This document shows positions 7,136 to 12,586 of a stretch of DNA of 12,586 nt, one piece after another. Position 1 is the stretch's first letter; each line of letters opens with the position of its first letter. Both the position numbers and the translations under genes were made by a program. The DNA is from CAZVAR01 sp964625225 (GTDB lineage Bacteria; Pseudomonadota; Alphaproteobacteria; JAJUGE01), in contig CAZVAR010000113.1 of NCBI GenBank assembly GCA_964625225.1, forward strand, positions 1 through 12,586, in the 5' to 3' direction. The notes beneath the pieces were generated by a model. The model was not told the DNA's origin, made no database searches, and was given only the letters and a program-made list of their open reading frames with translations.

Positions 7136-7672
7136 TCAGTGGAGGTCGTGATACGTGGCGTCCACGTCGCGGCGTTCGGACGCCGCAAGCGCCGGCGCCT
7201 GGTTGCCGCCGACCGGCTTGCCGAACACGACCGTCTCCATCCCATACCCATGGCCGGCGAGCAGTCTATCAAGACTCCGATCATGTGTGCGCGGTGCTTG
7301 GGCAATCAGGATCCGGTCGCATCGCCGTTGCACTGCCGTCTCCTCGATCGCCTGCAACAATGCTCCGAGCACCGGGCCCGGATCGATCAGGTCGACGGCG
7401 ACCAGGTGTCGAACGCGCAGGACGCGCCCGTGCCGCAGGTCACGGTCGACCTCGAACGAGAACAATCCTGCAATATAACCCTGCTCGTCGAAGGCCGCGA
7501 GCACTCCGGCGGACCTGCTCTTTGCCAGTCGGCGCGCATAGGCACGCCAGCGTGCCAAGGGTAAGGCGCGCAGCGCCGACTGGACCACGGGGAACGCCTG
7601 TTCCACTCGGTCCGCCGTCAAGGGGCGGATTACAAATCGTCGCACCGCGGCATCCCGTCTCTCGAATCTCAT
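7136..7672 (-). CDS. GNAT-like N-acetyltransferase fold protein, degenerate
   Basis: About 178 aa. The order of elements resembles a GNAT domain: an N-terminal strand 'RFVIRPLTADRVEQAFPVVQ', a central strand with 'YIAGLFSFEVD', then 'LRVRHLVAVDLIDPGPVLGA', a helix, 'CDRILIAQAP' and a final 'LLAGHGYGMETVVFGKPV'. The usual acetyl-CoA pyrophosphate loop (Q/R-x-x-G-x-G/A) is not evident; the place is taken by 'DPGPVLGA', so activity is doubtful. ATG 7672 is preferred to ATG 7681 because a class II FNR promoter placed by the upstream box would start transcription at 7673, leaving almost no leader, and neither start has a good Shine-Dalgarno. The gene is divergent from the FNR-type regulator and may be read on into nnrU. 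The fold assignment is moderate; the substrate is unknown. Confidence 0.6.
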   Translation of the reverse strand: MRFERRDAAVRRFVIRPLTADRVEQAFPVVQSALRALPLARWRAYARRLAKSRSAGVLAAFDEQGYIAGLFSFEVDRDLRHGRVLRVRHLVAVDLIDPGPVLGALLQAIEETAVQRRCDRILIAQAPRTHDRSLDRLLAGHGYGMETVVFGKPVGGNQAPALAASERRDVDATYHDLH

Positions 7673-7679
7673 GATGCGC

Positions 7680-7685
7680 ATGCTA
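7680..7685 (-). promoter_or_regulatory. Candidate -10 element for the GNAT-like gene
   Basis: TAGCAT on the minus strand matches TATAAT at four of six positions. It sits exactly where a -10 hexamer would lie if the FNR-type box at 7708-7721 were centred at -41.5. The implied start of transcription is 7673, one base before ATG 7672. This is inferred from geometry alone. Confidence 0.4.
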
Positions 7686-7707
7686 AGTTCTTATGCAGGC
7701 CCGAACG

Positions 7708-7721
7708 TTGACTCAGGTCAA
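7708..7721. promoter_or_regulatory. FNR/FixK/NNR-type operator TTGAC-N4-GTCAA
   Basis: A perfect inverted repeat with 5-base half sites and a 4-base spacer, matching the general Crp/Fnr anaerobic box (TTGAY-N4-RTCAA). It sits in the 130-base divergent region between the GNAT-like gene and the gene of an FNR-type regulator with the E-x-x-S-R recognition residues that read TTGA half sites. On the minus strand the spacing to a -10-like hexamer is exactly that of a class II activated promoter. On the plus strand the best -10-like sequence (CATACC, 7743-7748) is weaker and one base off, so the regulator may activate its neighbour and autoregulate. Which family member (FNR, FixK, NNR) binds cannot be told from the site. 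Confidence 0.7.
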
Positions 7722-7746
7722 GCGGCAGCGAATTCATCGGCGCATA

Positions 7747-7761
7747 CCGGATCCGATCCGG
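7747..7761. repeat. 15-base inverted repeat CCGGATC-C-GATCCGG
   Basis: A perfect 7-bp inverted repeat with one central base, 26 bases from the FNR-type box and covering the transcription start that box would predict for the FNR gene. A related 10-base palindrome (CCGGATCCGG) recurs at 7850-7859 within the first codons of that gene. It could be an operator for another regulator or a transcript structure; there is no proof of function. Confidence 0.35.
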
Positions 7762-7763
7762 CG

Positions 7764-7777
7764 TTGAACGCGGTCGA
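7764..7777. promoter_or_regulatory. Possible second, degenerate FNR-type site
   Basis: TTGA-N6-TCGA differs from TTGA-N6-TCAA at one position. It lies 42 bases downstream of the perfect box and before the FNR gene start, where a bound regulator would repress rather than activate the plus-strand promoter. It is weak and may be chance. Confidence 0.25.
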
Positions 7778-7813
7778 CCCGGAAACATTTGTATTCGAGT
7801 GAGACTGGCCGTC

Positions 7814-8584
7814 ATGTTGGATGGTTTAGGCGTGCAGCTCAGAGTAAAACCGGATCCGGGACTACGGCGTGCGGGCGATCTGCGTATCGCCAACCTGCCC
7901 TCGCCCTGTTCCGTTTGCACGGTGCGCGGTCTCAGTATCTGCGCCCCGCTCGCGGCGGAAGACATGCACCATATGTCCGACATCGTCGCGGCTCGTAAGC
8001 TCGGCCCGGGCGATTCTCTGTTCGCCGAGGCCGAGCCCGCAGAGTTCCTTTATAACATCACCTCCGGGACCATGATGTCGTACCGTCTGCTGCACGACGG
8101 GCGGCGGCAGGTCACCGGGTTCCTGTTCCCGGGCGACTTTCTCGGCTTTGGCAGCGAGGCGGTGTACCGATACAGCGCCGAGGCGGTCACTGCGGCCACC
8201 TTGTGCCGATTCCGTCGCCGCGAGCTGCAGGCGGTCCTCGAGCGTTTCCCGGCGATGGAAAGGCGGTTGTTCGGCATGGCCAGCAACGAACTGGCAGCAG
8301 CCCAGGACCAGATGGTCCTGCTGGGCCGGAAGACGGCGCAGGAGAAGGTCGCCTCGTTCCTCCTGATGCTGTCGCAGCGGGCGACCCGCCGCGGTCAGCG
8401 ACCGAACCCGGTTGCGGTGCCGATGAGCCGCGCACAGATCGGCGATTATCTCGGCCTCACGATCGAGACCACCAGCCGGATCTTCAGCAGACTGAAGGTC
8501 GACGGCATCATCAGGCCGCTGCCCGGCGACAAGGTGGAGATTCTCGACCGCGACCGTCTCGTCGGGATCGCCGACGGCCGTTGA
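7814..8584 (+). CDS. fnr: FNR-type oxygen-sensing transcription regulator (Crp/Fnr family)
   Basis: A 256-aa regulator (ATG 7814) close to FnrN/FnrL/AadR. N-terminal cysteines C32, C35 and C43 (C-x2-C-x7-C, 'CSVCTVRGLSIC') plus C131 ('ATLCRF') are the four expected ligands of an oxygen-labile [4Fe-4S] cluster, which dimerises the protein when oxygen is absent. The cyclic-nucleotide-like beta roll spans about 55-140, the dimer helix about 145-170, and the winged helix-turn-helix about 200-250. The recognition helix 'LTIETTSRIFSRL' gives E218, S221 and R222, the residues FNR uses to read TTGA half sites. This fits the box at 7708-7721, so autoregulation and control of the adjacent nnrU and nar genes are likely. 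The start is uncertain: GTG 7799 and GTG 7832 are alternatives and none has a strong ribosome-binding site. The gene symbol reflects family, not orthology to a named paralogue. Confidence 0.9.
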   Translation: MLDGLGVQLRVKPDPGLRRAGDLRIANLPSPCSVCTVRGLSICAPLAAEDMHHMSDIVAARKLGPGDSLFAEAEPAEFLYNITSGTMMSYRLLHDGRRQVTGFLFPGDFLGFGSEAVYRYSAEAVTAATLCRFRRRELQAVLERFPAMERRLFGMASNELAAAQDQMVLLGRKTAQEKVASFLLMLSQRATRRGQRPNPVAVPMSRAQIGDYLGLTIETTSRIFSRLKVDGIIRPLPGDKVEILDRDRLVGIADGR

Positions 8585-8608
8585 ATCGGATCGGGGCACC
8601 CTGGCCCG

Positions 8609-8905
8609 TCAAGGCGAGGTCTCGGGAGACCCCTTTGCCATCCGCCGCCGGACGACGGCGTCGATGAACGCGATGCCGGGCGTGTCGCTGTCCTGGAGCT
8701 TGCCCAGTACGGTCGCCCACGCACTGCTCTCATTGTCGGCGAGGAAATCGCGGAGCGCTGCGGCGACGTAATCGCCGGCCGTCGTGTCGTGCCGCTCGGC
8801 GGCGTCGCGCAGGCGGGCGGTCAGGACCGGGTCGCGCGCCGCGATCTCGGCGAGGAAGGCGTCCTGCTGCCGGAAGGCCGCCTTGATCAGGGTACCGAGA
8901 AGCAT
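8609..8905 (-). CDS. Unknown 98-aa protein at the end of the nar operon
   Basis: A soluble, mostly helical 98-aa protein rich in Ala, Asp and Arg, with no membrane segment, no cysteine and no motif I recognise. The core 'GDYVAAALRDFLADNESSAW' (44-63) followed by 'LGKLQDSDTPGIAFIDAVV' (67-85) looks like a compact conserved domain rather than random translation. It starts at ATG 7 bases after the carbonic anhydrase stop. An AAGGAG lies 10 bases before the start and overlaps the end of the upstream gene, so it is almost certainly cotranscribed. Being last in a run of narHJI, isomerase and carbonic anhydrase genes, it may serve maturation or regulation of nitrate respiration, but that is guilt by association only. 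It converges with the FNR gene, leaving 24 bases between the stop codons. Confidence 0.75.
   Translation of the reverse strand: MLLGTLIKAAFRQQDAFLAEIAARDPVLTARLRDAAERHDTTAGDYVAAALRDFLADNESSAWATVLGKLQDSDTPGIAFIDAVVRRRMAKGSPETSP
8618..8636 (+). terminator. Candidate intrinsic terminator of the FNR gene
   Basis: GGTCTC-GG-GAGACC (practically a 5-bp stem with a CGGG tetraloop) followed by CCTTT lies 33 bases after the FNR stop codon on the plus strand. The T run is short. It sits inside the last codons of the opposing 98-aa gene, so it would end plus-strand transcription within that gene's 3' end. Confidence 0.35.
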
Positions 8906-8912
8906 GGCACTA

Positions 8913-9650
8913 CTACTCCTTGGCGGCGCCGGCCGCCGCCTGCACGAAATCGCGGATGTTCAGACGCGCGCCGCCGCAGCCGGACTCGCCTGGCGCGGCC
9001 CGTTCGCCCATCGGCCGCGCCTGTCCGCGCACTACGGCGAACTGGCCCGCCCCAGGGTCGAAGGCCAGGAGCTCGCCCGCGCGCAGGCCGAAGTACCACG
9101 CGTGCAGCACGAGCCTGCCGGTTTCAACCCGCTCCCGGATCCAGGGAAAGGTCATCAGGTTGCGTACGGAGCAGAGCAAGCTCGCCTGCTCCAGGACCAT
9201 CTGCCGGGTGTCGCCCTCGAGTGACGTGCGCGCGACCTCGTCGCGGGCCTCCGCGGCCACCGCGACCCAGTCGGACATGAACTCGAACGGCCGGCTCTCC
9301 GGCGCCGCGAGCGCGCCGATGCCGCCGCACATCTCGTGTCCCAGCACGACGATGTGCTCGACCTGGAGTCCGCGAACCGCAAACTCGATCGCGCTGCTGG
9401 TACCGTGGCGGCGCCCGTCCGGTTCGTACGGCGGCACGAGCGCCGCCACGTTGCGCACGATGAAGATATCGCCCGGTTTGGCGCGGGTCAGGATGGCCGG
9501 ATCGACCCGGCTGTCGGAACAGGCGATGACCAGCACCTTGGGCCGCTGCCCCGCTTGCACCAGTTCGCCGAACAAAGCCGGACGCCGCTCGAAATATTGC
9601 TGGCGGAAGCTCTCGAAGCCGTCGAGCAGGCGTTGCAGCGGATTGGGCAT
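8913..9650 (-). CDS. Beta-class carbonic anhydrase
   Basis: A 245-aa cytoplasmic zinc enzyme interconverting CO2 and bicarbonate. The beta-class signature is complete: 'ACSDSRVDP' (43-51) with C44, D46 and R48, and 'GHEMCGG' (104-110) with H105 and C108. C44, H105 and C108 bind zinc, and D46/R48 form the catalytic dyad. The HGTSSAIEFAV helix (82-92) is also typical. Length and the late 'LHAWYFGLRAGELLAFDP' segment fit bacterial members of the family. A good AGGGG site 5 bases before ATG supports the start. The gene lies 12 bases after the parvulin gene and 7 before the 98-aa gene, so it appears built into the nitrate reductase transcript. A role in pH or CO2/bicarbonate balance during nitrate respiration is inference. 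Confidence 0.93.
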   Translation of the reverse strand: MPNPLQRLLDGFESFRQQYFERRPALFGELVQAGQRPKVLVIACSDSRVDPAILTRAKPGDIFIVRNVAALVPPYEPDGRRHGTSSAIEFAVRGLQVEHIVVLGHEMCGGIGALAAPESRPFEFMSDWVAVAAEARDEVARTSLEGDTRQMVLEQASLLCSVRNLMTFPWIRERVETGRLVLHAWYFGLRAGELLAFDPGAGQFAVVRGQARPMGERAAPGESGCGGARLNIRDFVQAAAGAAKE

Positions 9651-9662
9651 CGGTGCCCCTTG

Positions 9663-10421
9663 TCATTGCACCAGCGGGCTCTCCGCGGCTTCGAGCGCGA
9701 AGCCGGTGATCGCGGCGCGCCCGGCCAGGAGCTGGATATACTGCCGCACCGCACGCGTCCAGGCCGCTTGCCGCAGATATGCGGCGATCCGGTCCCGCAC
9801 CGCCTCGAACGGCTGCGTCTCGCCCAACTGGCGCCGGTCGAGCCGCAGCACGTGATAGCCGTGCCGCGACGGCACGGGTACGGCGCACAGCGTCCCGGGC
9901 TCGACATGGTAGAGGAAGGTTTCGAACTCGGGATTGGTCTCCCCCGGGGCGATCTGGCCGAGGCTCCCGCCATTCTCGCGGGACGGGCAGGCGGAAAGCG
10001 CGGCCGCGAGTTCCGCGAAGCGCTGCGGTTCCCGCAGCAGAATCCCGATCGCCTCCTCGGCATTACGCTTGGCCGCGGCCCGCGCCTCGGCATCCTCCGG
10101 GTGTGCCGGGAACAGGATGTGCGCCGCCTCGAACAGGTCTTGCGCCCGGAACCGTTTGCGGTTGCGCTCGTAGTAGCGGCGGCAGGCGGCATCGTCCGGC
10201 TCGGGTGAGCGGACTTCCCGGCGCAGCAGTGCCTCGACCGTCTCCTCCGCCCCTGCGGCCTCGACGCCGAGCTCCGCCGCGCGCTGGAGGAGTAGCTGTC
10301 GGACGACGAGCGTCCGCGCGGCCTCGTGCCGTGCCTCGTCGAGCGAGGCGGCCGGGTGATACTGCACCTCCATGGCCACCTCCTCCTCGGTGATCTCGAC
10401 GCCGTTCACGGTGATCGCCAT
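9663..10421 (-). CDS. Parvulin-type peptidyl-prolyl cis-trans isomerase, nar-associated
   Basis: A 252-aa protein of the PpiC/SurA/NifM class that speeds proline isomerisation during folding. Residues 1-90 form a helical N-terminal chaperone-like region. The parvulin domain follows, with 'FEAAHILF' (97-104, active-site H101), 'SACPSRENGGSLGQIAPGE' (143-161) and 'VPVPSRHGYHVLRLD' (181-195, H190). There is no signal peptide, so unlike SurA it should act in the cytoplasm, consistent with a partner in NarGHI assembly. A cytoplasmic PpiC-type gene directly after narI is a known arrangement in pseudomonads and other denitrifiers. It begins 11 bases after the narI stop with an AGGGGG site. The open frame extends far upstream through narI and narJ as shadow sequence; ATG 10421 is the natural start. 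Confidence 0.9.
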   Translation of the reverse strand: MAITVNGVEITEEEVAMEVQYHPAASLDEARHEAARTLVVRQLLLQRAAELGVEAAGAEETVEALLRREVRSPEPDDAACRRYYERNRKRFRAQDLFEAAHILFPAHPEDAEARAAAKRNAEEAIGILLREPQRFAELAAALSACPSRENGGSLGQIAPGETNPEFETFLYHVEPGTLCAVPVPSRHGYHVLRLDRRQLGETQPFEAVRDRIAAYLRQAAWTRAVRQYIQLLAGRAAITGFALEAAESPLVQ

Positions 10422-10432
10422 GGCCGAGCCCC

Positions 10433-11134
10433 CTATGCCCGCCGCAACCGCGTCCGCACGATCTGGTAGCGGCGGCCCAGATACCAGACCGGGGCGCTCC
10501 AGACATGCACGAGCCGCGTGAAGGGGAAGACGAGGAAGATCGTCAGCCCCAGGACGATGTGGGCCTTGAACACCCAGTGCGAGTCGGCGACGAACGCCGC
10601 AGCGTGCGGCCGGAACGTGACGATGTGCTGCGCCCAGGCCATGAACTTCACCATCTCCGCACCGTCGAGATGGTCCAGCGAGACGAAGATGGTGGACAGC
10701 CCGAGCAGGAGTTGCGCGAAGAGCAGTACGAGGATCGCCGTGTCGCCGACGCTGCCGGTCCTGCGGATGCGCGGGTCGAACAGGCGCCGGTGCAGCAGCA
10801 GGCTGATCCCCGCCAGCATCGTCAGGCCGAACAGTCCCCCGGCGACGATGGCCAGAAGCTGCTTGAACTCGTGCGTGATGCCGAGGGCGTCGAACACGGC
10901 GATCGGCGTCAGCAGCCCGACGAAATGGCCCGCGAAGATTCCGAGAACGCCGATGTGGAAGAGGTTGCTCCCCAGCACGAGCTGGCCGCGACGCAGAAGC
11001 TGGCTCGACCCGCTGCGCCAGCCGTACTGGTCGCGGTCGAAGCGGATCAGGCTGCCGACCAGGAACACGGTGAGGGCGATGTAAGGATAGAGTCCGAACA
11101 GCGCCTGGTTCAGGGCGTCGTTGGCGGTTTCCAT
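10433..11134 (-). CDS. narI: Respiratory nitrate reductase gamma subunit (cytochrome b)
   Basis: The 233-aa membrane anchor of NarGHI; it oxidises quinol at the periplasmic side and passes electrons through two b hemes to NarH. Five hydrophobic segments are visible (about 14-31, 52-76, 92-115, 131-153 and 188-208). The heme ligand histidines are all present: H60 and H70 in 'SNLFHIGVLGIFAGH', and H192 and H210 in 'KAHIVLGLTIFLVFPFTRLV' plus the next residue, with spacings of 10 and 18 as in the E. coli protein (H56/H66, H187/H205). Length is normal. The start is ATG with GGGAGG 8 bases upstream; that ribosome-binding site sits inside a GC hairpin formed by the end of narJ. The gene is separated from narJ by 3 bases. 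Confidence 0.97.
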   Translation of the reverse strand: METANDALNQALFGLYPYIALTVFLVGSLIRFDRDQYGWRSGSSQLLRRGQLVLGSNLFHIGVLGIFAGHFVGLLTPIAVFDALGITHEFKQLLAIVAGGLFGLTMLAGISLLLHRRLFDPRIRRTGSVGDTAILVLLFAQLLLGLSTIFVSLDHLDGAEMVKFMAWAQHIVTFRPHAAAFVADSHWVFKAHIVLGLTIFLVFPFTRLVHVWSAPVWYLGRRYQIVRTRLRRA

Positions 11135-11137
11135 GGT

Positions 11138-11824
11138 TCAGGCCTCCCGAGGCCGGACGGTGGCTCCGGCGCCGCTGGACAGCGGCGGTCGGGCATATCG
11201 GCAGTCGCCGAGCGCGGCGCCTGCTCCGAAGGTGACCGGTTCCTCCTGCCATTCCGCATCCGGGTCGGCAGGATCGGCCGGCGCATTCTCCAGGATCGCG
11301 GCCACCGCAGCGCGATCGGCCTCCCGCCCGGCGAGCGCGACCAGCGCCCCGACCGCTGCGGCATACGGGCTGCCGCGCTCGGTCAGCCGCAGCCGCAGCG
11401 CCTCCAGCACTGCGGCCGCATCGTCGAGATAGGCCCGCGCCGCCGGCCCGGGAATCTGCGACAGGAACTCGCAGAACAGCGGCAGATAGTCGGGCATTTC
11501 CGGGCTTGCCAGCTCGAAGCCGTGAAGCCGGTAGGCGGTGGCGAGATCGACCATCGCCTGGCCGCGGTCGCGCGATTCGCCGTGGACGTGCTCGTAGAGA
11601 TGCAGCGAGAGCCGGCGCGTGCGGTCGAACAGCGCCACATACTCTTCCTGCAGCGTCATCAGGTCGCGTGTGCGCAGCCACCGGATGAGCGGCTCGATCT
11701 CCGACCGGGCCGCGGTCGGGATCGTCTCCTCGCGGCGGATGCAGGCCGCGATCTCCTCCAGCGCGGCCAGCATGTCTTCGGTCGGATAGTCGAGGAGGGC
11801 TCCGATCGCCTTGAGCGCCTTCAT
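11138..11824 (-). CDS. narJ: Nitrate reductase molybdenum cofactor assembly chaperone
   Basis: A 228-aa cytoplasmic chaperone of the TorD/NarJ type that binds the NarG precursor, allows molybdenum cofactor insertion and delays membrane attachment. It is an all-helical protein with the family marks 'LLDYPTED' (10-17), 'LQEEYVALFDRTRRLSLHLY' (58-77) and 'EHVHGESRDRGQAMVDL' (78-94), and 'MPDYLPLFCEFLSQIP' (110-125). The C-terminal 30 residues (acidic, then Gly/Pro/Arg-rich) look variable and probably disordered. It starts at ATG overlapping the narH stop (ATGA), with GGAGG 7 bases upstream, so it is coupled to narH. Cofactor-bearing NarG lies outside the window. Confidence 0.95.
   Translation of the reverse strand: MKALKAIGALLDYPTEDMLAALEEIAACIRREETIPTAARSEIEPLIRWLRTRDLMTLQEEYVALFDRTRRLSLHLYEHVHGESRDRGQAMVDLATAYRLHGFELASPEMPDYLPLFCEFLSQIPGPAARAYLDDAAAVLEALRLRLTERGSPYAAAVGALVALAGREADRAAVAAILENAPADPADPDAEWQEEPVTFGAGAALGDCRYARPPLSSGAGATVRPREA
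11141..11154 (-). promoter_or_regulatory. Hairpin containing the narI ribosome-binding site
   Basis: GGCCTC-GG-GAGGCC is a perfect inverted repeat at the very end of narJ, immediately before its TGA. The narI Shine-Dalgarno GGGAGG (minus strand, 11148-11143) is half loop, half 3' stem. Ribosomes finishing narJ would open it, so it could make narI translation depend on narJ translation. The structure is seen in the sequence; the effect is inferred. Confidence 0.4.
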
Positions 11825-12586
11825 CGCATGACCTCCGCGGGGTCTTTCGGCCGCTTCGTCTTGGGCATACCGAACAGGCTGGCGCCGCCGATCCCGGTGG
11901 AGCAGCCGTTGCCGAAGCTGAAGCCGCAGGAGCCGCGCATGTCGAACGTATCCTCGGCATGCTCGCGGTGGGTGGTCGGGATCACGAAGCGGTCTTCGTA
12001 GTCGGCGATCGCCAGGAGCTTGTACATCCGCTCGACCTCGGCCTGGGTGAGGCCGACCTGCCGGAGGACAGCGTCGTTGGTGCGGCCCTCGACATGGCGG
12101 TCGCGCATGAAGATCCGCATCGCGAACATCCGGCGGATCGCCGCGACGACCGGCTCCTCCTTGCCCGCGGTCAGCAGGTTGGCGAGGTACTTCACCGGCA
12201 CCCGCAGCGAAGCCACGTCGGGGATCTCGCCATCGAACCCCAGGATTCCCCGCTCGGCGGCGTTCTGGATCGGCNNNNNNNNNNGCGAGAGCGGCGGCAC
12301 GTACCAGACCATCGGCAGCGTGCGGTATTCGGGATGCAGCGGGAAGGCGATCTTCCACTCCATCGCCATGCGATAGACGGGCGATCGGCGGGCCGCTTCG
12401 ATCCAGCTCTCCGAAATTCCGTCGCGCCGCGCCGCCTCGATCACCTCGGGGTCGTCCGGGTCGAGGAAGATCTTGAGCTGCGCCTCGTACAGATCCTGCT
12501 CATCCGGCGTGCTCGCCGCCTCCTCGATCCGATCGGCGTCGTAGAGCACGACGCCGAGATAGCGGATGCGCCCGACGCAGGTCTCC
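11821..12586 (-). CDS. narH: Respiratory nitrate reductase beta subunit, C-terminal half with assembly gap
   Basis: The last roughly 254 codons of the iron-sulfur subunit carrying electrons from NarI hemes to NarG; the start is beyond the right edge (the full protein is about 500 aa). At the edge, 'ETCVGRIRYLGVVLYDAD' carries the last of the Fe-S ligand cysteines of the ferredoxin-like region. Then come 'IFLDPDDPEVIEAA', 'SPVYRMAMEWKIAFPLHPEY', 'LPMVWYVPPLS', 'PVKYLANLLTAG' and 'IADYEDRFVIPTTHRE', all strongly NarH-like, and a C-terminal 'GSCGFSFGNGC'. Ten Ns at 12275-12284 interrupt the family-invariant PPLSPIQ between S and P without changing frame. The ending ATGCGATGA overlaps the narJ start. 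Confidence 0.96.
   Translation of the reverse strand, partial: ETCVGRIRYLGVVLYDADRIEEAASTPDEQDLYEAQLKIFLDPDDPEVIEAARRDGISESWIEAARRSPVYRMAMEWKIAFPLHPEYRTLPMVWYVPPLSXXXXPIQNAAERGILGFDGEIPDVASLRVPVKYLANLLTAGKEEPVVAAIRRMFAMRIFMRDRHVEGRTNDAVLRQVGLTQAEVERMYKLLAIADYEDRFVIPTTHREHAEDTFDMRGSCGFSFGNGCSTGIGGASLFGMPKTKRPKDPAEVMR
12275..12284. other. Assembly gap of 10 Ns inside narH
   Basis: Ten unknown bases join two contigs. Flanks end and begin with the same dinucleotide GC. If the Ns are removed and the GC merged, the reading frame becomes CCG CTC TCG CCG ATC (Pro-Leu-Ser-Pro-Ile), exactly the NarH family sequence, so no coding sequence is really missing. Confidence 0.9.

Noticed and set aside
9663..11960. 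One 765-codon minus-strand frame spanning the parvulin, narI and narJ region
   Set aside because: Only the last 252 codons are protein-like (parvulin). The upstream part is Arg/Pro-rich shadow of narI and narJ, which have perfect motifs and their own ribosome-binding sites.
1..12586. CRISPR array, insertion sequence, prophage, tRNA or rRNA
   Set aside because: No spaced direct repeats, transposase or phage-like proteins, and no recognisable tRNA or rRNA sequence; composition is uniform across the window.

Overview
The window is a GC-rich, densely coded stretch of bacterial chromosome. Its gene set (a fused TRAP permease, an FnrN/AadR-like FNR regulator, NnrU, narHJI with a parvulin) fits an alphaproteobacterium, perhaps Rhodospirillales-like. 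The placement rests on gene content and protein style, not on a phylogeny. A run of 10 Ns at 12275-12284 shows that it comes from a draft, scaffolded assembly.

Left part, plus strand (1-2595): the 3' end of an enoyl-CoA hydratase/isomerase gene, a fused 4TM/12TM TRAP transporter permease (DctQM type, as in TAXI-TRAP systems) with no solute-binding protein gene next to it, and a 64-aa small membrane-anchored protein of unknown function with a strong ribosome-binding site.

Second block, minus strand (6098 down to 2618): a tightly coupled cell-surface polysaccharide cassette, read as family 2 glycosyltransferase, then Wzx-like flippase, then an ATP-grasp domain protein. Both junctions are 4-base stop/start overlaps (TTGA and ATGA). 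It meets the small plus-strand gene head-on across 22 bases.

Third block (6350-8584): nnrU and a degenerate GNAT-like protein on the minus strand, divergent from an FNR-type oxygen-sensing regulator on the plus strand. The shared intergenic region holds a perfect FNR-type inverted repeat, TTGAC-N4-GTCAA. On the GNAT side it is placed exactly as a class II activator site would be, and it predicts a nearly leaderless transcript.

Right part, minus strand (window end down to 8609): the distal part of a respiratory nitrate reductase operon, narH (C-terminal half), narJ, narI, a PpiC/parvulin isomerase, a beta-carbonic anhydrase and a 98-aa protein I do not recognise. The junctions are very short (ATGA overlap, then 3, 11, 12 and 7 bases), so these are probably one transcript. 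It converges with the FNR gene, which is its plausible regulator. Together the third and right blocks form an anaerobic nitrate/NO respiration locus. narG and any nitrate transporter must lie beyond the right edge.

I see no CRISPR array, insertion sequence, phage gene or RNA gene. I found nothing that amounts to a clearly new biological system. The least explained parts are the carbonic anhydrase and 98-aa protein inside the nar operon, the ATP-grasp protein coupled to the flippase, and the architecture of the FNR intergenic region.
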